From Lobosporangium transversale (lineage: Eukaryota; Mortierellomycota; Mortierellomycetes; Mortierellales; Mortierellaceae), in assembly GCF_002105155.1 (NCBI RefSeq), contig NW_019028994.1, positions 124,001 to 188,000 on the forward strand: DNA of 64,000 bases, read 5' to 3'. The number at the start of each line of letters is the position of its first letter. The stretch's first letter is position 1. Below are positions 14,085-25,472 of this stretch, piece after piece. The notes under the pieces are model-generated. The model ran no database searches. It worked only from the letters and a program-made list of their open reading frames with translations, and was not told the origin of the DNA. A program made the position numbers and the translations under genes.

Positions 14085-15545
14085 ATGTCGTCTGAAGAAG
14101 TTCCAAAGATCCCTAGCATTGAGCTGTCTCAAAATCGCTTTTTGCTGACCAGTGGTCCAAAGGAAACCCACGCCCAAGCTCAGGAAGAAGTCATGAAGAA
14201 GATCAAAGAAGACAGTACGGCCTTTGTTTCTCTTTTTCTTTAATACTTTCAGCATTGAAAAATATTTGTTTTTTATGTCCAAGTCTGATCAATTGGATAC
14301 TATGCTTTTTACATTTGAAATATAGATATGGCTCCATTCTATGAGCTGATTTGTGAAGAGCAGGGATGGGTTGTGGACCAGGCATTACTGAACCAGATGA
14401 AGAAAGCAAACGAGGAAGAACTCAAGAAGCTGGATGAGAAACTCAAGGATGCAGAGGAGAACTTGGGAGAGACTGAAATCTCAGATGCCCTTCTCGCCAG
14501 GGCAGAGCATTTTGCAAAGATTGGTGATAAGGTAAAGAACCATTCACATATATATATTAGTCAAATACGATCCTTGGCTTTATATCGTCAATGGCAAATT
14601 TCGGACCATCCGCCGCATTTATTCTAATAAAGTAATCCCTCTCGTCATTGGACTTTATAGGAGAAGAGCTTGACAGCTTACCGTGTTGCATTCGAAAAGA
14701 CAGTGGCATTGGGAAGCCGTCTTGATATTCTCTTCGCTAATATTCGTTCAGGATTTTTCTATCGGGATAACGATATTGTTAGCAGAAATATCGAGAAGGC
14801 TAGAACGTAAGGACCCAGATGAGAAAAAAAAAAATACTTTTTTATTGGTGTATTTATCAAAACACAGCATAGATTATGAGATTTTTAACCTTCCAACTTT
14901 TGCTACTGGAAAACCGCTCAAAAACTAGCATGATTGAGGAAGGAGGTGATTGGGACCGTAGAAATCGTCTCAAGGTCTATGAGGGCGCTTACTTGCTGAC
15001 AATCCGTAACTTTAAAGGTGCAGCAGATCTGTTCATTGCCACATTGTCAACGTTCACCTCAACAGAGCTTATGGAGTACAAGGAATTTGTTACCTACGCT
15101 GTTCTCTCTAGTGTATTGGCCTTGAAGCGTGTGGATATCAAGAACAAGGTATAGTCACCTTTCTTCCTCTTTGATATCAATGGTTATTTGTTTACCAAAA
15201 CAAGGGTTTCCAACATCCTCAGACTTTTTTTTCTTTCCCTTCTCTAGGTGATTGATTCACCTGAAGTCCTGGAAGTCCTGCATGAGATTCCCCATCTTGA
15301 GGATTACTTGCGCTCACTTTATGCAGGAGACTATGCCAAATTCTTTGTTTCATTGGCGGCCTTGGAGACATCATGCATGAAGCGATCCTGGGTCCTTTTC
15401 CCTCATTACCGTTACTATATCCGTGAGATGCGCATCCGAGGATATGCTCAGCTCTTGGAGTCTTACCGATCTGTTACTATTCAGAGCATGGCACATTCCT
15501 TTGGAGTGAGCGAGGAGTTCATTGACAAGTATGTAACATCTGCCA

Positions 15546-15588
<43 letters not shown>

Positions 15589-15851
15589 CTCTTGATAGTT
15601 CTTGTCCTATTCTTTTTGCATTCCACTAATAAGCCCTTTTTCTATTTTTCTTCACCTGATAACTATTATTATATAGGGATCTATCCAAGTTTATTTCAGC
15701 AGGTCGCCTCAACTGTGTGATCGACAAGGTGAACGGGATTGTTGAAACGAACAGACCTGATGCGAAGAACGCGCAATATCAACAGGCGATTAAGCAAGGA
15801 GACATTCTTTTGAATCGTGTGCAAAAGTTGAGCCGTGTAATTAATGTGTAG
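14085..15851 (+). CDS. RPN7: 26S proteasome regulatory subunit Rpn7 (PSMD6)
   Basis: Six exons: 14085-14214, 14326-14531, 14661-14806, 14929-15148, 15248-15528, 15677-15851, giving 385 aa (human PSMD6 is 389). Rpn7 is a PCI-domain lid subunit. Recognisable segments are [14 protein letters not shown], the [12 protein letters not shown] block and the [20 protein letters not shown] block, and the PCI-domain part with [18 protein letters not shown] and [19 protein letters not shown]. All phases close and it ends in NV-stop. Intron 5 contains a T19/A24 inverted homopolymer. It is divergent from RPN6. Confidence 0.95.
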
Positions 15852-17396
15852 AAAATGAAGAGGTTGAAGCTAGAAAGAATATCCTGGATGTGCAACAGTA
15901 TTTCGGAACTGAATAAAAAAAAAAAAAAAAAACTAAACACTACAAAGAAGTGCGTCCCGTGACTATTTTGGACATAATGTATAAATTAACCCACAAAGAT
16001 AGGAAAAAGAATATGCCCGCTTTTATCGCAAGAAAGGTCTCATCTGTCCTTCATTACGTGCTAAAAAGGACGCTCATTTCACTTTGCACTAGACGGGCAA
16101 CTCGTGAGGCTCGTTTACGCTGGAGATATCAACACCAAAGAATCAGTCCCAAATAAAAAACTAAGATCTCTCAAATATCGGTATTGTCCACCTTATCCAC
16201 CTTGTCCACCTTGGTCTCCGCGTCACTGGCACGTGTGTCTGTGTCTGTCTAGTTATCTTCCATGTTTATTCACGTCTTATTTTCGTTTTCTTTAATTTTT
16301 TGTTCCTTCTGTTGTATATTCAACGGTTCGAGTAACTGTCGATACCACTATTGATTGAGGACAGTGTCTTACCTGGAAATTGTCACTGGTCAGGGCAAAC
16401 ATCTGGGGAATTGGACGAGGTACAGATTGCCTGCCTGGAAGCAGTAAAACATGTATTCATGGGATCACTGTGGACTGAGTAGCCATGAAGAATGCTAATA
16501 TACTTTTCATACGAACAGGAGTATTTTTTAGGTTTGTTTTTACCTAAGAGAAAAGTAAATATCAGTAAAATATAGACCGATATTTTACTTTGGTAAATTT
16601 ACCTCATGTTCGTTTGAAAAGTATATTGGTATGCTTCACTGCTGAGTAGACATGGCACAGATGAAATCCTTTATAATTATTTTGGGCCTGATTTCAAAAC
16701 AGCCATTGGCGGAGGATACATTCAATCATCACGATTCAACTCAAGGCCTTGCAGGACAAGGCTCCGAATCTGCTGCTTGGGATAGCTTCCATATCGTACA
16801 CTGAGCATTGGTGCTTGGTGGTTTACCAGCATAAATATTCAAGCACAAAAGAGGTGGGTTGGAAAGAACAGCGAAGGCGAAGAGTAAAAGATTCTCAGTG
16901 ATAGCTGAAGGGAAACCAATCAGCTTGGACTTCTTTGTCTTTTATGACTGGAAATGAAGCACGAGTAGAAGGAGGGGCAGGAAGCGAGGAGAGGAGGACC
17001 TTCTCCTTCTGAGTTTGACTTTTTTTTTTTTTTTTTTTTTTTTTTGTCAAGCGGATTTTTGAAGATTGGTCCTCCAAGGCAGACTTGATGACATGACGGT
17101 TTAGGTGAAAGGAAGACAAAGACTTTATTTTATTTGGAACGCACAGCCATTTGCTTTTCAATCCATAATGTCAATTGAAGTCCATTCATAATGGAGGGGT
17201 ATTAAACGCATTAACGAAAAAAAAAAAAAAACCCCCCGCTGCAGAAAATATTTACACGCATTATATATACTACATTCATGGATTATAGCATTGGTTTTTC
17301 ATTATGATAAGTATGATATGTTCAAATACAACGGGAATGAATTGGGAGTTGGTTAAATACTTTTCTTCTTTTTATCATTTTTGGTCAAGTCATCCT
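15852..17396. other. 1.5-kb intergenic region
   Basis: It lies between RPN7 and the Hsk3-like gene. I see no coding region. It contains a short CCACCTT-type repeat near 16192-16214, the hairpin element at 16469-16652, and a T run at 17020-17045. Confidence 0.5.
16469..16652. mobile_element. 184-bp MITE-like inverted-repeat element
   Basis: The ends are imperfect inverted repeats of about 55 bases. The left arm contains AATATACTTTTCATACGAAC. The reverse complement of the right arm contains AATATACTTTTCAAACGAAC. The interior carries a second nested inverted pair (GTAAAATAT / ATATTTTAC near 16566-16588), so the whole unit can fold into a long hairpin. No ORF of note lies inside. Non-autonomous DNA-transposon origin is inference. 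Confidence 0.6.
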
Positions 17397-17759
17397 TCAT
17401 GACGTCTCTTGGTTTTCACGTCCTTGACCCTGTATATCAGTCTCTTCTTTTAGAGTCCTTGAAGATGCCATAAGACTAAACAAGAAAGCAAGGAACCCGC
17501 ATTATGAATGTCAGTAACCTTAATCAAATTAAAGGATACCAAAAGGGGAGGGGGGTTTTTTTTTTTTTTTCGGTCTGTATTACAGTGAAGAGTGGATGGT
17601 CATTAGTCTCTTCATCCATTCTGCTTGCACGACTGTGTCCTCGACAGTGTCCTTCAACACCTCTAGATTCCGCTGTAGTTTCTCCAGTGACTCATTGAGA
17701 ACCGTGTATTGTGTAGCACGTGAGGTTGTCGCTGCTATGGAGGAAATTCCAGAAGACAT
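17397..17759 (-). CDS. HSK3: DASH/Dam1 kinetochore complex subunit Hsk3-like
   Basis: Two exons, 17759-17584 and 17475-17397, give 84 aa. Hsk3 is one of the smallest subunits of the DASH ring, which couples kinetochores to microtubule ends. The protein is a single helical coil, LNESLEKLQRNLEVLKDTVE followed by QAEWMKRLMTIHSSL. Splicing over the TAA seen in the unspliced frame continues it as LMASSRTLKEETD, and this SSLLMASSR segment matches the family's conserved SLFMASARV-type motif. The continuation across the intron, in phase 2, is the strongest support. The start is the first ATG (MSSGISS); an upstream TTTCTCAG could alternatively be an acceptor. Confidence 0.72.
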
Positions 17760-18247
17760 CGTTGTTGATCCCACTGAGAAAGATTAGTTGAAAGAATGCA
17801 AGCCAATGTTCAATTTCACAAAAAAAAAAAAGGCATCCTTAAGGGTGATTGCGATGTCAACTTTAAACACCCTACAACACGTATGAACCAAAACGTAGTT
17901 TGAGGAAACAGCTTAGGTGTCATCATCTTTTTGTTGCCATGTCCATGAAAACTTTTTTTTTTTCGAGTCTTTGTTTATAAAAATAAGAATAAAAACATGT
18001 CCGTGAGAATTTGCAAGAGTGATGTTCAGCAGATTCGTGTTGTGGGTTCGTGCATTCTTTTCTTTCATCAGACTGAAATTGATTTCAAAAGAACTTTTTT
18101 TAATTGCTAAAGTCAAACCTTGATTCATCTTATTCAATATATTGTTTTTTACCTACGACTTCATTTGTTGCTTCATAAAGGATACGGTGGCAGCAATGAA
18201 GTAAAGAATATGCATACTTATTGTCTGAGGATTTCCATGTTTTAACC
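17760..18247. other. Intergenic region upstream of Hsk3-like gene
   Basis: 488 bases between the Hsk3-like start and the stop of the SR-protein gene. AT-rich, with no feature that I can support. Confidence 0.5.
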
Positions 18248-18614
18248 TCAATCCCGGCTCATGGAGCGAGAACGTCCACGACGAGTAGGGCTTTTGCTTC
18301 GGTCGCGTTCAGAGCGTCCACCACGGTCACGACCACGATCTGAGCGGTTTCCACGCTCCTTGCTGCGAGAGCGGCGACGATCACGGCTGCGAGAACGTCT
18401 GCGATCACCGCTGCGGGAATGAGAGCGCTCGCGTTCTCTGCGGTCACGACCTCTGTCTCTATCGCGACGGTTATCAAAGTCACGGTCCCTACGCTCGCGT
18501 CCATCATAACGGTCACGATCACGTCCACCGCCTCCACGACCCATTTCACGAGGGACATTGTCGCGTGTAGGGTCAAACTAGAAATGATATGTAGGAGAAA
18601 AAAAAAAAAGAAAA

Positions 18615-18645
<31 letters not shown>

Positions 18646-18805
18646 CGCATCTTTTTGTCTGTCAAGTTCCTTGAAGGATAGTTCGAATGAGGACTTACCA
18701 AGCGGAGAGAGATGGGTTTGCCTTTCAGATTCTCTCCATCCAACGTTTTGAGGGCATTCTGTACATCTCGCTCGGATGAAAACTCTACAACACTACAAGA
18801 GAACC

Positions 18806-18836
<31 letters not shown>

Positions 18837-20478
18837 ATAAATCAGCAAACACAGCCTGCGTTAAAATGATTACAAACCATTTCTTCCACTAAAAAACTTA
18901 CCCTTCATCATCGCGCCCCTTGCTGAGATCCGCAAAAGTGACTTCGCCTGCTCTGCGCATCAAGTCCTTGATGTCCTGTTATTGGTTCGTGAGGAGAGTT
19001 CCATAAGTCACATAGATGGATGAGAGGGCAAAACGTGTTTAGGGACCAAGTACAAGAACGCGGACTGGACATGAGAGGAAAAATGCGATGCAGGTCATCC
19101 TCAGCCCCTCCTCAGGCTGTTTCAAGGAAGGGAAAGGAAGAGCCAACCCATCCGCTATCATCTTTAAACGAGGACACGGTCATCAATGGCAAGAGAGGAG
19201 CTATATCATCGATCCTTTGGCCAGAGTTTTTGACTGCTAGCTTTTGATGACATGTTCCTTAAGGGCCTGGGTTCTCCTAGAGAGCCAGCTTGTAGCCTCG
19301 GAATATAGTCAAGTGCTGCCATGCGCTGGAGTGTCGAGCCTCTTGGTACAAGTTGATTCGAATTACCAAGGCTAATTGATTGGTCTGTGGCCCTGCACTC
19401 CATTGTCACATTGGTCACAGTTTTGAAGATAGATATCCCTCCATCTTATATGCTTATGTTGTTTCAATCTCCAGCAATCTCAGCAATCTACAGGCATCTG
19501 ATCTATCCCGGACCACTGATGTGTTGCATTGTCGAACACGAACACTTCATTTGTTCTGTGATGCCCCTGGATAACCGAAACACTGCTCTTTTTTTTTTTT
19601 TTTTTTTTTTTTTTCCTCTCTCAAGTATTATCCAAATAACTCTCAGGAGCCAGATAGTCCAAAGATGATAGGGAAGAGGGGGTATGAAAAGGAGAAGGGA
19701 AAAGGGTCGAGCTGGCTCATTTGAGTCCTTCAGTTTTTCGTACCTGCCAACTGACACCATGTGCCAGATTCTCGACAATAAGACGGAACTCGGTTCGCTC
19801 AGGTGGTCCATATCTAATTAATGAGCAGTGCAAAAAATTGGTAAGAGGTGAGTCGAATGCCATTTGCTCATGTTTTTTATGTGTTCATTAATATGTAGGC
19901 GCATCAATTCTGTATTAATTATGTTTAATTTGTATGGTTTGCAGATGGCATGAATTGCGCAATCAAAAACAGAGCATTTTTGCCACGCGGTTTAGCCTTA
20001 AAAAAAATTCATTCAAATAAAGGAAATATCATTGTATAATGAGTACTCTACCTTCGTTCATCACGGTCTTCTCTTCGGCCATCGCGTCTGCGTTCCCCAC
20101 GCGCAAGCTCAACCACGAGTCTAATTTTGACATAAAAAAAAAGTTCAGAAACCAGACGTTTAGTGTTCAGGAAACAGAGAGTTTGTAATGTATTTGTATT
20201 AAAAGTCAGCATGCACAGAGCAAGTATAAATGTATAAATGTAACAAAAAAAAAGAAAAAAGAAAAAACAATGTTCCTGTCTTACCTGTCACCCATGAATT
20301 CCTTGCCATTGAGATCGTACACTGCATCCTCTGCATCTTTTGTCTCTGAAAATTCTACAAAGCCAAAACCATTCTTCAAAGTCACCTCACGGATTCTACC
20401 GTAGCTCTTGAAGAGATTTTCAATGTCTCGGTCCGAAGCATCACGAGAGAGATGACCCAAGTATACACGAGATGTCAT
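18248..20478 (-). CDS. SR-family splicing factor with two RRMs
   Basis: Six exons: 20478-20285, 20120-20052, 19813-19744, 18975-18902, 18792-18699, 18577-18248, giving 276 aa. RRM1 starts at residue 3 (VYLGHLSRDAS, RNP2) with RNP1 GFGFVEF. A linker with RGERRRDGRREDRDERR leads to RRM2 (FRLIVENLAHGVSWQDIKDL, then GEVTFADL), including SWQDIKDL, close to the SWQDLKD signature of SR proteins such as human SRSF1/4/5/6 and S. pombe Srp2. The C-terminal 100 residues are an RS/RD/RG-rich domain ending in MSRD. It would bind exonic enhancers and recruit the spliceosome in the nucleus. Intron 3 (18976-19743) is 768 bases, far longer than its neighbours. Confidence 0.92.
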
Positions 20479-21028
20479 CCTTGGAAATATGAATTCAGAA
20501 AAAAAAATAAAAATAAAAGAAAGTGGACAATAGATGGAGGGAAGGATAAGGAGAGAGAATGGGTTGGAAAAGGGAAAGCCAAGAAGTTTTTTTTTTTTTT
20601 TTTTTTTTTTTTTTGGCTTGCCATTTTCGGCATCAGGTGACATTTGTGCTAAAACTTCCAATGGAGCACAGCCCAAGAAGATGGCGATCGCCTTTGAACA
20701 CGTTCTAAACTTGACTACTCGACATGTTTGAAGGTTGTGTGTTTCAATGTCACTAATGTAAAATACCCGATTAAATGCTTATGTAACTCTGATATTGCAT
20801 CATGCAGAACTATTTTTTTTAACGTGTCAGTAGTATATTTCTCATCTCTATCCCCCTGTGCATCTATGGCAGTTTCTTCAATTCTTTTTCTTTTTTTTTT
20901 TTTTATTCATTTCCAGTTGTGGTAGAGCCTATGAATGCTATGCAGGAGCCTACTGCTTCTCCATATTTTGCAGCTTCGTTGAAAAGTAACAGCCTCTCGT
21001 TTCATTATCTGCTTTGTTGTTTTCGTGT
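20479..21028. other. Intergenic region upstream of the SR gene
   Basis: 550 bases with a 28-base T run near 20587-20614. It holds the promoter side of the SR gene and the 3' flank of the repeat-protein gene. No gene was identified. Confidence 0.5.
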
Positions 21029-22210
21029 TTAAGCACAACCAGCAGTGCTGCCAGTCATGGCGCCAGCTTGACCACCAGTAGTCATCGCGCCAGACGATTC
21101 AAACTGACCGGGGGTAACACCCATGGGCATCCTGTTACGATGCAATGATGAGGAAGAGAAGGTAGAGCCAAAATTTTGACCAGCAAAAGCACCTCCGCGA
21201 GCATCCTGGGCTCCACTCATAGAAAAAGATCCTTCCGAGGCAGCGGATCCGAAGGGTGGCATAGGAGAGAAGCCTGATTGATCAATGCAGGGAGCCGCAT
21301 GGATGATGAAAGGCAGAGATTCGATCGTGGGCTGGAAGGTCGTCAAAGGTTTAACATGGACGTTGGGTGAGATATGAACCTGTGAGCCCAAGAGGACGCT
21401 CGATTGAGGCAAAGACTGATCCTGTTGAGGAGCTGCATCAATCTGCGTGGTGAGCTGGTTAACCTCGGGCTGATATGATGTCTTGGGCAACACTTGGGTC
21501 GTAGGCTGAATAAAGACATTGGAGCCCAGGTCCACGTTTTGTTGAGGCAGGGAGCTGGATTGAGCAGGAGCAGCAGCAATGTTGGAATCCAGTGACTGGA
21601 CGTGGCTTTGGTATGTGGTCGAAGGGAGGACCTTGTTCGTTGGTTGAATCAACACTTGCGAACCCATGTCGACATTCTGAGCAGGGATGCTGGCCTGGCA
21701 ATCTGCAGGTGCTTGGAACTGCTTAAAGAGCAAGCTGCCAGACGAGGGACAAGTAGCGGCTTCTGATTCAGGAGCAGTTCCAGACTCAGGAACGTTTCCA
21801 GTAGGGGCTCCAGCAGTGGCTCCGATAGTAGTCTGGTTAGGATCCTGGCGTTTTACAAAGCGACGAGCATTCAAGGGATCAAGAGGAGAGTAAGTGCGTC
21901 CATAGTAACCGCGACCACAGTAACCGCGACCATAGCGACTATATGGGTAGTTGTCATAGTCATAGCCACCATATAAGCCTTTGTCATAGTAATCGCATTC
22001 CGAATCAACCAGAGGGGCAAAAGCCTTGACAATAGGCTGGTAGCGGGTGATAGGCGTGACATCTGTGATGGGCTTGATATTGGTGCTAGAGCTGACATCA
22101 ACATTGCCAGAGTCGGCAACTTGGTAGCAGGCATCGCGGATAGGAACGGCCTGGACCGAGGCAGCGGCCAAGACGAGGGCAACAGTGAGCTTGAGAGAGA
22201 TGGAGGCCAT
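21029..22210 (-). CDS. Secreted repeat protein, family unknown (paralogue A)
   Basis: An intronless ORF of 393 aa. The signal peptide ends near residue 21 (LVLAAASVQA). A Tyr/Gly-rich segment (residues 73-108) is followed by a Kex2-like KR site at 120-121. Three tandem repeats of about 45 aa cover residues 179-308 with the pattern VDxGSxVxIxP...VxPxTxYQPxV...L...I.AAP....SLPQ, and a divergent fourth unit lies at 36-72 (NIKPITDVTPITRYQPIV). The tail is Ser/Gly-rich. I do not recognise a named domain. A full-length paralogue with the same order lies at 61866-63101. It is probably a cell-surface or secreted protein; the function is unknown. The start was chosen at the ATG giving the signal peptide, although the frame stays open upstream. 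Confidence 0.85.
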   Translation of the reverse strand: MASISLKLTVALVLAAASVQAVPIRDACYQVADSGNVDVSSSTNIKPITDVTPITRYQPIVKAFAPLVDSECDYYDKGLYGGYDYDNYPYSRYGRGYCGRGYYGRTYSPLDPLNARRFVKRQDPNQTTIGATAGAPTGNVPESGTAPESEAATCPSSGSLLFKQFQAPADCQASIPAQNVDMGSQVLIQPTNKVLPSTTYQSHVQSLDSNIAAAPAQSSSLPQQNVDLGSNVFIQPTTQVLPKTSYQPEVNQLTTQIDAAPQQDQSLPQSSVLLGSQVHISPNVHVKPLTTFQPTIESLPFIIHAAPCIDQSGFSPMPPFGSAASEGSFSMSGAQDARGGAFAGQNFGSTFSSSSLHRNRMPMGVTPGQFESSGAMTTGGQAGAMTGSTAGCA

Positions 22211-22417
22211 GGTTAATATTCTTTTAAGGAATGAGTCTTTGTTGTTTTTTATTGTGTTTTGGATATTGCTCTGAAGCTGTGAGGCTGTATGGTTCGGAGT
22301 TCTTGAAAGCTGGTAAGGCTGAAGTAGGATTTTGGAAGGTTGGGCAAGATCGGTCGCGCTTTTATACACAAGCAAAGGATGTAAGAAGAAGAGAAGTCTT
22401 TGGAACCCTCTGTAATA

Positions 22418-22651
22418 TCATAGATAATTATCCGAGGTTGGAGCAGATACATATTCCTGATCATGATTAATGTCATTGTCTTTGATGATTCTGCAGCATC
22501 TTTTGCTGTCCAAGGCATAAGAAGGCCAACCAAAAAACTGTTTGATAGTAAGACACACATGGAACAAAAAGTTGATGGTGACTTTTGCTGAATTGTAGTC
22601 GCCGCAAATGTAGATGGTGTCTCGGCGCGTTCGGATGAAGTACTTAGACAT
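22418..22651 (-). CDS. Small hypothetical ORF, possibly ubiquitin-fold (elongin B-like)
   Basis: A 77-codon ORF starting MSKYFIRTRRDTIYI. The basic RTRRDTI start followed by an IIKDNDI stretch is loosely like elongin-B/ubiquitin-like folds (RRxKTTIF start, LxDDxxL later). It lies on the same strand as paralogue A, 207 bases upstream of that start. A competing frame over the same bases is also open (KACDQC), so coding status is uncertain and an intron may be hidden. Confidence 0.3.
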   Translation of the reverse strand: MSKYFIRTRRDTIYICGDYNSAKVTINFLFHVCLTIKQFFGWPSYALDSKRCCRIIKDNDINHDQEYVSAPTSDNYL

Positions 22652-24760
22652 TGATCGCAGGCCTTTTGTGTTCTAGAAAATGAATTAGACCGATGGTATG
22701 GAGTGATGGTAGGCAATATTAACTTCCTAACCTGTGAATGCATCGGACAGATCCCCAATGAACGAAATGTTTGCGGATATCCGGTCAATCACGATTACAT
22801 GTAGTTTTCTTCTAAGGACTACAGTTGACCCCAAAATGCTTTCCACTTTGGCATATGAATCAGTAGAGCAAAAGAAGCAAGAAGCGGGAAGGCGTAAAGG
22901 ATAGTCATGTCAATAATACTTTTCAACCATTGCTGTGGTGTGTTTAGGCTGTGTGCCAGAGAGTTCAGATTTTTATTATTGTTTCCCGCGCAATATGGAC
23001 GTTCATTTTATTTTTATTATTTTATTGCATTGCCTGTTTGGACTTTGCCAAATCGACTGGCTTACACAACGATCTTGATAACCTTGTGGTGCTCTGCTGT
23101 CTCTTTGATTTTATTTCGGTTTTGCATTTGCTTGATCTCTCCTGTTGATCGCATGCAAATATAAGGTCATTCATTCTCTCTTCTAGGTGAATTGACTTTT
23201 TTGTAGGTAAAGAATAGCAATGCTCATTGTTGTCGTCTTTATATTTTATTTTTATTTTTATTCATCTTTTTTTTTTTTTTTACTCCAAACTGATCAACCA
23301 AGTAAGAGAAAAAATATTTATTTACAAGAAAAACGTATCTTCCATGACAGTGGGCAATGGAAGGATCAACAATAAAGATCATGTCCTTGAAACGAAAAGG
23401 AGCAATACTAAAAAGTATCTTTCTCTACTCTCCACTCCTTCCTCATCTTTTGCTCACCATATGATCCATATGATCCATATGATCAGAGGCAACCGAACAT
23501 TGTCATCCCCATCAACAACAAGTCCTTTATTCCTCTAGGGTATTTATCTAACATCAGTGTTCCTTCTTTGACCGCATCCTTTTATATATATATATCTATC
23601 CATTGCTTTCTTTGAATGGTCTTCAATGATGGGTCTTTGGCCTATTCAGAAAGAAAAACAAAAAAAAAAAAAAAACGTTGGGGACGATATTGGATTGACG
23701 AGTGCCAGACTCAATACGGGTATGGGTTCGTCATGAAAGGAGCCTGGAAATGACTACAGATGATCAAAAGGATTTGTGTAGCCAAAGTAGAACTGTCTTT
23801 CTTCAACCGATAATAGAAAGTGGGGGAGTGAAGAGTGAGAATGAATGCATGGCGTGAATACGTTGTCGCTGGTGATCGACCAATGATTCCTTTCATCATG
23901 TCCACCCTTATCCCTGACCATCTTTGATGGAAATGCATTAATACATTGATGGCTAGATGAGCTATCTCTGAGGAGTCCCTCTGTATCATCTACGAAGCAA
24001 AGCAGTGTCAAGGATGATGATGATGGTGATGGGTATAGCATCAGCAAAAACGCTCAAGGAACACAGCAACAACATCATAAAGTGTTTTCCTTGTCTTGCT
24101 TCTTTGAAAAGCGACGCAAATTCGCACTGGCTCGTACACACTTTTTCCGAAGAAGGAAGTCAATCAGCTCCACCATCGTCCTTTTCCTTTTTTTTTTTTT
24201 TTTTTTTTTTTTTTCTGTTTTCTAATTCCTATTCTAATTGCCATTGCTCCCTCAATTACTACAGCTCCATCTCCCCTTTTACTTCTTTGGATCTTCCTTT
24301 TAGCGATTGTCTGCCACAACGAACGTGTTATTTTTACTTTATATTTCTGTGTATTCGACTATAAGATCTTTTGCCATAGCCGCGCACATACCCTTTTACA
24401 CCAGCGTATCCGTAGGCCATCTTCCTAAGCGCCCCATCTTTATCTTTTTTATAATATTTATTTCTTTCCTTCTTCTTGTTCAACTTCTTCATTCTCCTCT
24501 ACTCTTCACCGCTAATACAGTGTCTTGTTATTTCTTGTTTGTTGCTCTTTTCACTTTTCGCTGCTCAGTACAAGTGTGCTCTCTCCTTATCATCTCTCGC
24601 AGCATTTCCAGGCTGCAACGCTGAGCCGTACTCCGACAAAGTCCTCTCGCAATACCTGGCAACATCAATACTAATATCGCCGCCAAGGCGATTACTGCAA
24701 ACCCATCCACACCAAAAAAAGGTATCTCTTGTGACAACCAACTACACTTCAACCTGACAG
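22652..24760. other. 2.1-kb region upstream of the bromodomain-kinase gene
   Basis: It contains no ORF I can defend. A T run lies at 24190-24214, and a pyrimidine-rich leader-like stretch at 24220-24600 precedes the first recognised exon. The true 5' exon of the bromodomain-kinase gene probably lies here: no ATG is seen from 24301 to 24760, so the start codon must be upstream in another exon or lie within the first recognised exon. Confidence 0.4.
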
Positions 24761-25441
24761 ATATTCACGACGAGGCAGCATTGCCTCCACAAGCCCTTCG
24801 GGGAAGCCAACAAGCCATTATCGAGGCCATCAACAACAGACGTCGCGCTGAACGATCTCATGAGATGATTGCGCTTGCTAGAGGGTCACTTGCCACAGGC
24901 AGTGGTAACCATCATAACCCTTCTTCTTCAACTAAGCATTCTTCTGCATGGATGAGTCCATCTCGCCTATCTTCACAGCAAAACAATCGCTCTCTTGGTG
25001 CAGGTAAAAAAAAAAAAAAAAAAAAATATATAGAAAAAGGCTTCAAATTTAGCCAAGCAATATAGCAAAGTGAATCACATCTGCCCCAAGACATCCTAGA
25101 CATCGCTGATCACTTTTTGTCTTCCTGTTATCTGCAATGAATAGTGCGCCAAGATGGTCAGCCTATAGCCATACCGTTAAGCATAGATTCAGTATCATCT
25201 GGTCTCAAGATTCGTATCCCTAGAGATTTGCCTAACTTGCCAGAAGCCTTCCGCAAGAGGGGAGCTGTTCGTTCCCAGTCATCCACAACAGCATCAACAA
25301 GCACCGGATCAGGAACACAACCTGGAATCAAGCGCAGCCATAGTACTATGGTACAAGAAGACCACCCGGAATCTAATGATTACGTTTCCTATGGTAATCC
25401 AAAATTTGACAATGTACATGTAAATAAAACGGCGGATGATG

Positions 25442-25472
<31 letters not shown>

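Noticed and set aside
18259-18576. Val/Ala-rich minus-strand frame
   Set aside because: Alternative frame of the RS-domain exon; the RS/RD frame is the one that joins to both RRMs.
22249-22788. 179-codon minus-strand ORF containing KACDQC
   Set aside because: KACDQC looked like the start of a Zn2Cys6 domain, but the remaining cysteines are absent and the frame overruns the promoter of paralogue A.
23711-24047. Two overlapping minus-strand ORFs upstream of the bromodomain-kinase gene
   Set aside because: Both frames are open over the same bases, neither has recognisable motifs, and neither could be preferred.
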